Shown piece after piece: positions 56,957 through 64,000 of a stretch of 64,000 nucleotides of DNA (position 1 is its first letter; each line of letters begins with the position of its first letter). The notes below the pieces were generated by a model. That model was given only the letters and a program-made list of their open reading frames with translations. It was not told where the DNA came from and did no database searches. Source of the DNA: Oncomelania hupensis (lineage: Eukaryota > Mollusca > Gastropoda > Littorinimorpha > Pomatiopsidae). Made by a program: the position numbers and the translations under genes. The stretch is from contig CM072512.1 in assembly GCA_036898135.1 (NCBI GenBank), positions 38,245,145 through 38,309,144 on the forward strand, written 5' to 3'.

Positions 56957-57955
56957 CCTCCTGTTGGAGTGCCGGGGGTTTCTGTATAATTAGTATCCAC
57001 ACTTTCTGGAAATTTAGTGCTTTAAATTCCCACCGGCGCTGTCTTTTTTCTTTGTCCTTTTTCATTCTTACACTGTTCTATCAATCTACTATTCTATCCT
57101 CTTCTTCGCTAAACCAGTCACATACCTGTTTTCTTGAAAACTCTTCCAAAACTCCTCATTTGTGTATGAAGTCTGTTGGGTCAGCTTGAGAATATTGGAC
57201 GCCTTCTGCCAAATGAGATCTAGTGCTTTCTGTGATATTATTAATTAACAATGTAGGCATTTTATATCTATGTGTTTTGTTGATATGTTATGTAGCGGAA
57301 AGGGAGGCGACTGGTTGAGGCTTGAGAGAGAAGTTGTCTACCTCGAATGTCTTGGTAAGACTAGCTTTGGGTGGCTCCTGCTGTGCAGAATCCTTTGGGA
57401 AAGCAAAATGGGTTACGCAGGACAAGGCGACACGACATTTTTTTTCTCCCCGGTTAACCATTCGCTTTTTGCTTTTGGTGGTAAGCGGGATTACATTGTC
57501 GGCAGGCATTTTATGCAAGTTGGTGGCAGCGACTTTGCACCGAAGTGTCGTGGCACTAGTAGTCGGCAACCCGGTTTTCTACCAACCACGCTTCACCGCC
57601 TTGCATGACAAATATTGTTATGTCCCTCTATTGAGGGATAAATGAAAATAACAGCTCGGGTTGGGCCGTGTTCTCCAAGACGTGGCCGAGAGACGGGAAT
57701 CAAATGCTCCCGCTCGGTTACATTTATAATAATGTTTATATTCTATTTTGTTTTTGTAAACGGGGGTTCGATAAATTAGAGTATAGCCTCAAGGTCTCCT
57801 GCGTGGGATGCCTTTATATTAAAGTGACCGGCTGGTGGAGTGCCTTTAGTGTTACCACTAGGGTTGTTTCAGCAGATCTTTTATACGGATCAGGGGTGAG
57901 CTCTTTCAAACCAAGTTGTGGTCCTCAGGGACGTGTGTATATGTTGGGAAAAGGG
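56957..57955 (+). mobile_element. Element A copy 2, split by a solo LTR
   Basis: 56957-57290 and 57723-57955 together match the other element A copies: GTTGGAGTGCCGGGGGTTTC, CACTTTCTGGAAATTTAGTG, then TTCTATTTTGTTTTTGTAAA, GGGATGCCTTTAT and AGCAGATCTTTTATACGGAT. No AATC tail is seen. The TATAAATAG block is TATAATTAG here. Confidence 0.8.
57291..57722 (+). mobile_element. Solo LTR inserted in element A
   Basis: 432 bp starting TGTAGCGG and ending CGGTTACA, absent from the same position in the other element A copies. GTTA (57287-57290) and TTTA (57723-57726) fit a 4-bp target duplication with one change. TG...CA ends and length fit an LTR of a Gypsy or BEL/Pao-type element; no internal region is present. 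Frames inside it on both strands overlap and have no domain. Confidence 0.7.
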
Positions 57956-58274
<319 letters not shown>

Positions 58275-58362
58275 GCTGCTCCGGGCGCTGATAGATACAG
58301 AATCTAACTGAAAGCCGACCGAAGCGCCAACTTCCTGCCATTGGCGCAATCTCTGACGCCGC
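58275..58362. repeat. Dispersed repeat pair, copy 2 (partner 26648-26755)
   Basis: GGGCGCTGATAGATACAGAATC and CTAACTGAAAGCC, then CATTGGCGCAATCTCTGACG. Just upstream, CAGCTCAAGAGCTGCTCC forms a small stem. Confidence 0.55.
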
Positions 58363-58739
58363 AGACGTTCAAAGATAAGCTGGTTAAGAAAGGTGATAGA
58401 CAGGCTTGGGCGGGCGGAGGTGTGAAAGCACAAAACCGAAAGAACAAAGATCATGGACCTCTGTCACCTTAGCTAATAATATCCGAGTGAAATTTCACTG
58501 TGATAGCAGAAACAGTAGCAGTGTTATATAATGTTAAAGGTCAGTGTGTTAACAGCGACAGCAGGGGGAGGAGGATTTATTGCAACTATCGGCGTCTTCA
58601 TGTTTACCCTCTGGGCAGGCTAAAAATAAGACAGCGAGTCAGGAGTGTTAAACAAAAATAGACAAAACGTACAGTTGAAAAGGTCATTAGTATATATCAT
58701 TTTCGGACAGAAGTCGACAACAAGGAGGTGGAAGAGAAG
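58363..58739. other. No gene recognised
   Basis: Unique-looking sequence leading into the GAT repeats. Confidence 0.5.
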
Positions 58740-58753
58740 GAGGAAGATGATAT

Positions 58754-58805
<52 letters not shown>

Positions 58806-58838
58806 AATGATGATGATGATGATGGCTTTGGTAGCGGC

Positions 58839-58891
<53 letters not shown>

Positions 58892-58924
58892 GGTTTTACC
58901 AAAGAGCTTATTACGGAAAGAGAT

Positions 58925-58989
<65 letters not shown>

Positions 58990-59039
58990 TTGGTGATGAT
59001 GAGGTTTTACCAAAGAGCTTCTATCATAAGCTCTTTGGT
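58740..59039. repeat. (GAT)n blocks with a duplicated unit and a perfect hairpin
   Basis: GAT runs lie at 58752-58822, 58838-58890 and 58922-58987. GATGAGGTTTTACCAAAGAG occurs after the second and third runs, so a GAT block plus its neighbour was duplicated. In the last copy ACCAAAGAGCTT (59009-59020) pairs perfectly with AAGCTCTTTGGT (59028-59039) around a 7-base loop. Confidence 0.9.
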
Positions 59040-59883
59040 TTTACTATTTTGGAAATTGCAGTTCGACTTTGACTTCAGCAAACGTTTCGGGTGCATTATG
59101 CTGGGTCTTTGTGACAAAACCTTGAGTTGCGTTTTTAGAACACACAGTACACTGAGAATTTGCTACTCAGCTTGTGATTACCGAGACCGATTTCTTAATT
59201 GAAGCACCAGTGCTAACTTAGGATAAGGGCCAACAGTCCTAGCAGTCTTGATGGAAGGTTCGAGAATCGGCGTGTTTTCTGCCGTAATCAAAATACCCAG
59301 ACCATATTGTGAAATACTGAATTGATCTTTTAATGTTTGGCTTACATCCATTCTGTGAGTTTTGTTGGGTTTTGTTAATTTGTTTTACTTTCCTTTGAGC
59401 TACACTTCCAACATTGTTATCAAATTATTGGGGAACCTATGATTTAATATGTTATTGTTAGTCCAACATGCAACAAACAAAAATACCAGATCGACGCATG
59501 ACACCATATATAATGACGGAGTGCAGTTCATTATCCAGTTATAATTAGTGTTTTTATACTGAAGACGAAGCCACAATCTTCGAGAGGTCAACGATTTATA
59601 ACAACTGAATAGCCCAGCCCATAACAAGATAAACAGAGGTGACGATACTGATCGTGGGCATCCTTGTGATTGTCTTCGGGTGTGGCGCAGCAAAAAAGCA
59701 AAGGATGAACGTGAGTCATTTGTTGTTCACAAAGTGAAAGGTCAGAAGACCAGCGTCACAGTGCTTTTCTTTTTGTACTAGAACGTAGGAAACATTATTT
59801 CGTCATTCTGTTTATGAGCTGTTTATACCAAACAATATTTCACAATGTTGCCTTGTTTTCTATGCAAGCATATGTGGTAGAGT
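59040..59883. other. No gene recognised
   Basis: Unique-looking sequence. A 97-codon minus frame at 59400-59693 has no recognisable motif. Confidence 0.5.
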
Positions 59884-60010
59884 ATTTGTGTGCGTGTGTG
59901 TGTGTGTGAGTGAGTGTGTGTGTATGTGTGTGTGCGTCCGTGTGTGTATATGTGTGCATGCATGCTACGTGCCTCTGTGTGAGTGTATATATGTGTGCGG
60001 GTGTGCGTGC

Positions 60011-60066
<56 letters not shown>

Positions 60067-60350
60067 TTGTTTACACGGCGTTCTTTGGACAAACTAGTGA
60101 ACATCTACGTAACTTTTATTTACAGCCCTCTTTGTTTTTGACATCAAACCAATGATCCGTAAGGGATAAGGCTGTGTTAGGGTAAGGGTTAGGGTAAGGG
60201 TTAGCCTTGGAACACTTGAAAGTACTTTAAAAAGGGGACGTAATATGACCCATTGTCAACACAAGGTATGTGGCGTTTCAGGAAAGTCATAATAACGCCG
60301 TGAAAACAAGTTTGTGTGTGTGTGTGCGTGTGAGAGAGAGAGAGAGAGAG
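59884..60350. repeat. Repeat T copy 2: GT-flanked unit with telomere-like core
   Basis: GT tract 59884-60062, then GACATCAAACCAATGATCCG, TTAGGGTAAGGGTTAGGGTA (60176-60211), ACTTGAAAGTACTTTAAAAA, GTATGTGGCGTTTCAGGA and another GT/GA tract (60311-60350). Colinear with 5998-6420. Confidence 0.8.
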
Positions 60351-61050
60351 TGGGCATGTGTGTGTGGGTGTGAATGTGTGTGTGTGAGTGTAAAATCAAA
60401 TAGTTGTGGAGGGACATTAAATAAAAATATTGAATCGATTGAAATGATAACAAAATATTGACCTTGATTCAAATAATGCTTTTTACAACTCTTGTACTCT
60501 TACATCTGACGCACGTGATTTAATATTTACTTACAGCTTGAATTCAACGTCAACGAAATAAAAGTTCATTGAAAGCCCCAAGCCTCTGCACGTTGAACTT
60601 AATCTTGGTTTCCACGTGATTCTTGTTTCATATTCGAACTAATATTAAATAACACCACTCATCATAACAGCAGCATAACTCAACATCATAACAGCAGGTG
60701 CTTCTGCTTCCTCCACCCCTCCAGGTGCTCTACGTCATTGTTGATGACGAAGAATCGTACAGCTTTATTTTCATCCACGTGTAAAAGCATAATTATGGTT
60801 GGCTGGGAATAACAATTTCGTTAGTTTATATTTTAAAAGTGATCGAAAGCTTGTCGTGTGATTTACAATAATTATCTATTAAAATTTAAACTTTGGAACT
60901 TCGTCCTTTTATTTCATACAACATCAAACCGTATTGAATAAGGGTCCTAGCCCATGTGGACAGGGGAGTGGGAGTGATGGGGAATAATTAACAGCTGGAT
61001 AAGAGAATAAATGCAGGAAAAATTATATATATAAAACACCATCACCACCA
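60351..61050. other. No gene recognised
   Basis: AT-rich unique-looking sequence. A direct repeat AACATCATAACAGCA lies near 60660-60705. Confidence 0.5.
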
Positions 61051-61172
<122 letters not shown>

Positions 61173-61502
61173 TTCTATAAGGCGTTTTCCTTGATGAATA
61201 GGATTTTAACGTAATACTCTCTATATCAATTCTTCTTCTGAACGTGTACATATACTTCACCTTTTTATAATACAGCTTTTTGGAGAGAGCGGGTCCGGGG
61301 GATGTTTTGCCATTTGTTGGTAGTTGTTGCTGAGTTCATCTATCCTTACGGACATGTTTTGCTTTTGAAGTACTCAAGAGAAACGTAACGTAATGGATTG
61401 TGAGACTAATGCATACAGAGCCAGGATGGTCCACTTACATGTGAAGGCGGTCACCACTTTAACTGTTTTGACCGTAAATCACTTGTTGTAGCTTGCTTAG
61501 TC
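61173..61502. other. No gene recognised
   Basis: Probably 5' UTR or flank of the LINE remnant that follows. No motif was seen. Confidence 0.4.
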
Positions 61503-62403
61503 TTGCTATTGGCTAAGAACGTTCCAATCTTACTGGTTGTCTTGATGTTCTTTCCAGATTATGAAAAGAACAGCAGAGAGGGAGTACATCACGATAACTG
61601 CTATTTCATGATTTGTAAATTTTTGGATTTATGTATTGGTGTTTCCCCAGAGTTTTTTTTTTGTTTTTGTTTTGTAAAATGCCGCTATTAAGAGATGGTG
61701 ATCTATATCTTAACCCTGGACCTAATGATTTAAATACCTTGAAAATTATATTATTTATAATAAAAGTTTTTTTGAAGCCGAAGCCAATACCCATGATATT
61801 AAAACATGCTCAGAAACCTGGTTTATAGATAAACATACATATGGGAAAACAAAATTGCAAAACTTTGATTCTCTAGTTAGGCTTGATCGAGGAGATTGAG
61901 GAGGTGTGGATATCTACGTTAAGAATTTTGTGTTGTGTAAACCAAGGCCAGACCTTCACATTCCCGATCTCGAGGCTGTGTGGATTGAAACAAAAATTGA
62001 AAGACAATCAGTACTGATTGGATTTTTTTTATAGGATAGCATGGCGGCCAGTAGCACATTGGAATTTGATTTTAGAAAGTTTTCAAAAAGTGAATAATAC
62101 AGGACTAAAATGCTTTGCACTAGGCGACTTTAGCTCTGATTTTAGTAATCCATCAAACCATTTGTTAGACATTTGGAACAGATTTCAACTACACCAACTT
62201 GTTAAGACACACACCAGGGTTACTGGAACTAGCAGATCCTGCCTTGATCTTACAATTACACCTAGTCTCCAGACAATTAAAGATGTTGAAGTGCTACATG
62301 GATTCTGCTGCGATCACTGTATACTTTGCGTCACCATTTCAGGTGCAACAACTCTATATAATTATGACAGATTGAACATTGATTTATTTCGTAATCTTCC
62401 ATT
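61503..62403 (+). pseudogene. LINE 5' half: degenerate 2A-like motif and APE endonuclease
   Basis: A hydrophobic Phe/Leu-rich stretch precedes GDLYLNPGP (NPGP codons 61712-61723), a relaxed form of the 2A motif. In broken frames the endonuclease follows: SETWFIDKHTYG (catalytic Glu), RLDRGD-stop-GGVDIYVKN, then FALGDFSSDFSN (about 62115), RSCLDLTIT (about 62240) and CCDHCILCVTI in place of SDHxxV. Stops occur near 61900 and 62030. The frame ends in YNYDRLNIDLFRNL and then meets element A sequence at about 62404, with no reverse transcriptase. This is an internally deleted LINE or two adjoining elements. Confidence 0.75.
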
Positions 62404-62910
62404 CCACCGTAGTAGTGCCGGGGGTTTCTGTATAAATAGTATCCTCACTTTCTGGAAATTTAGTGCTTTAAACTCGCACTGTCGCTGACTTTCTCCTATG
62501 TTCTTTCTCATTCCTACTCTGTAATATCAATACACTATACTAACGTTTTGCTAGAACAGTCACCTACTTCTTTGCTTTAAAGCAACTCTAAAACTCCCCA
62601 TTTCAATATGGGGTCTGTTGGGTCAGCTTGGGAATATTGGACGCTTTCTGCCAAGTGGTCACTAGGGCTTCCTATGATATTTTTTTAGGAATATAGGCAT
62701 TTTATATGTATGTGTTTTATTGATATTTTATAATGATGTTTGTATTCTATTTTGTTTTTGTACACGGGGTTTCAATAAATTAGAGCATAGCCTCAGCGTC
62801 CCCTGCGTGGGATGCCTTTATTGTAAAGTGACCGGCTGGTGGAGTGCCTTCAGTGTTACCACTAGGGTTGTTTCAGCAGATCTTTTATACGGATCAGGGG
62901 TGAGTCTTCT
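62404..62910 (+). mobile_element. Element A copy 3
   Basis: Runs from GTGCCGGGGGTTTCTGTATA through CACTTTCTGGAAATTTAGTG to GATCTTTTATACGGATCAGG. It is continuous with the LINE 5' half upstream, which suggests element A is the 3' UTR of that LINE. It has no AATC tail and is followed at once by a second copy. Confidence 0.8.
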
Positions 62911-62925
62911 TTCCACACACCCCCG

Positions 62926-63180
62926 TAAGGGTGTCTGAGGTTTCTGTATTAATAGTATCCCCACTTTCTGGAAATGTAGTGCTTTAAATTCCCACTGGTA
63001 CTGTTTTTCTCCTTTGTTCGTTCTCATCCCTACTCTGTTCTATCAATATAAGCCTACTATACTTTCTTCTTCGCTAGACCAACCACCTACCTTTTTTTTT
63101 GAAAACTCTTCCAAAACTCCTCACTTGTGTATGGGTCAGCTTGGAAATATTAGACGCTTTCTGCCAAATTAACTGTCCTA
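62926..63180 (+). mobile_element. Element A copy 4, partial
   Basis: Starts at GGTGTCTGAGGTTTCTGTAT and follows the family through CACTTTCTGGAAATGTAGTG to TTTCTGCCAAAT near 63168, where similarity stops. Confidence 0.75.
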
Positions 63181-63351
63181 GATTGATTGGAGTACAATTA
63201 TTGAAAATAACTATAAATTATTCTTTGAAACCACTTGCGAGTGCACACCAGTTAAAACCATCACTGTTTGCAAAAGAGATAGTTAGTTATTCATTGTTTA
63301 CATGGTCCAGCGAATTGCAAAAAGCCGAATCAGGACCACAACTTTTTTTGG

Positions 63352-63452
63352 GAAAGAGGACTCACCCCTGCACTGTATAAAAATCTGCTGAAACAACCCT
63401 CGTCCCCTTATTAAAGTACTTTCAAGTGTTCAAAGGCTAACCCTAACCCTAG
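63352..63452 (-). repeat. Inverted pieces of element A and repeat T, joined
   Basis: 63352-63403 is the reverse complement of the element A 3' part (CAGCAGAT...ATAC..GGGGTGAGTC). 63402-63452 is the reverse complement of the repeat T core (CTAACCCTAACC, ACTTTCAAGTGTTC). The two join at about 63402 with almost no spacer. Confidence 0.7.
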
Positions 63453-64000
63453 GTTTATAAATTTGTTGTAAAAAGTTATATTGATTATTATTTTTGTTTG
63501 TTTACACTTGTCGAATTTCACCAACGTGTGAACATACGTAAAATTAAATAACTGAACTAAAACAATAATTACCATGATCAGTTCTGGTTAATTAACAATT
63601 ATTTTTGTAAAACAAAATATATATATATATCGTATTGTTTCAATATTAGTTTCGTTCGTGAGCATTTTTTTTAAAACAAAAGAGCGTTTGAATAAGGTCT
63701 ACTAATTACATTCTGGAAAGTGATATTGTTAATCTTTGGGTTGCCAGATATTAGAACTTAAAGTAAGGCCACGTGCAATACGTTAACATGGACAGTTTGT
63801 TTTTCAGGTCATTATAATTGTATAATTTTTAATTGTTTTTACTGATGTGTATCTGTTTGTGTGTGCGTGTGTGTGTGTGTTTGTGTGTGTTTATCGCTGT
63901 GTGTGTGAAGTGCAATGCACTCAGGATGGGGATGGGAGTAGGTGAAGCGCCGGGAAGGGATCAGGGAGCTATTTCTTTCATTTAACGTCTTTTCACCGAA
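63453..64000. other. No gene recognised; (GT)n at 63860-63905 and a repeat cut by the window end
   Basis: AT-rich. The last 25 bases (TTTAACGTCTTTTCACCGAA) match 29288-29307 with few changes, so a dispersed repeat continues past the window. Confidence 0.5.

Noticed and set aside
57270..57645. Frames of about 110 codons in several phases
   Set aside because: They lie inside the solo LTR and overlap each other; no domain.

Overview
This window looks like non-genic chromosomal DNA from an animal. A mollusc, perhaps a gastropod, fits best: there are many long di-, tri- and tetranucleotide microsatellites, several clades of APE-type LINE retrotransposons, tRNA-derived SINEs with a molluscan look, TTAGGG-like motifs, and no operon structure. 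The organism assignment is an inference from repeat style only. I found no convincing host protein-coding gene, rRNA, functional tRNA or CRISPR array. Most of the longer reading frames are translations of microsatellites (runs of D, H, S, L, M and so on) or pieces of transposable elements.

The centrepiece is a nearly full-length LINE at about 20932-26195 on the + strand. Its first frame has a hydrophobic stretch followed by a canonical 2A ribosome-skipping motif (DVEVNPGP). Next come an L1-like coiled-coil/RNA-binding ORF1, an in-frame UAG, and 519 nt of open frame leading without interruption into an APE endonuclease. Reverse transcriptase and a C-terminal CCHC-like finger follow. It ends in a 14-bp palindrome and an (AATC)n tail, and lies between two (TC)n microsatellites. 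One frameshift near 21380, one near 23880 and a UGA at 24192 probably make this copy inactive.

Other mobile DNA includes five copies of one RTE-like LINE family with a (GGATA)n tail (R1 1814-5189 minus, R2 15436-15925 minus, R3 47772-48290 minus, R4 36488-37312 plus, R5 55046-55594 plus). There is a 5'-truncated L2/CR1-like LINE with an intact RT frame (50443-52295 minus) flanked by a 9-bp duplication. Two further LINE C-terminal fragments lie at 17365-17914 and 43645-44620. A repeat here called element A has copies at 3674-4376, 56957-57955, 62404-62910 and 62926-63180; one copy interrupts R1 with a 13-bp target duplication, and another is itself interrupted by a 432-bp solo LTR.

A roughly 1.5-kb LTR-like family (W) occurs at 38301-39809 and 53160-54633, with a 3' piece at 33750-34075. 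The block 40380-45060 has pogo/Tigger-like inverted termini and TA duplications; it contains a second Tigger-like element (42278-43068), two SINEs and a LINE fragment. Other notable structures are an unidentified foldback region with arms of about 115 bp (34330-35150), a pentanucleotide satellite with higher-order organisation (28003-28595), a CpG-rich 23-bp minisatellite (37904-38010), and a GT-flanked repeat with a telomere-like core (5998-6420 and 59884-60350).

The nesting gives a partial history: R1 inserted, then element A into R1; element A near 57 kb, then the solo LTR into it; a pogo-like element into a microsatellite-associated repeat, with SINEs, LINE and Tigger DNA inside it.
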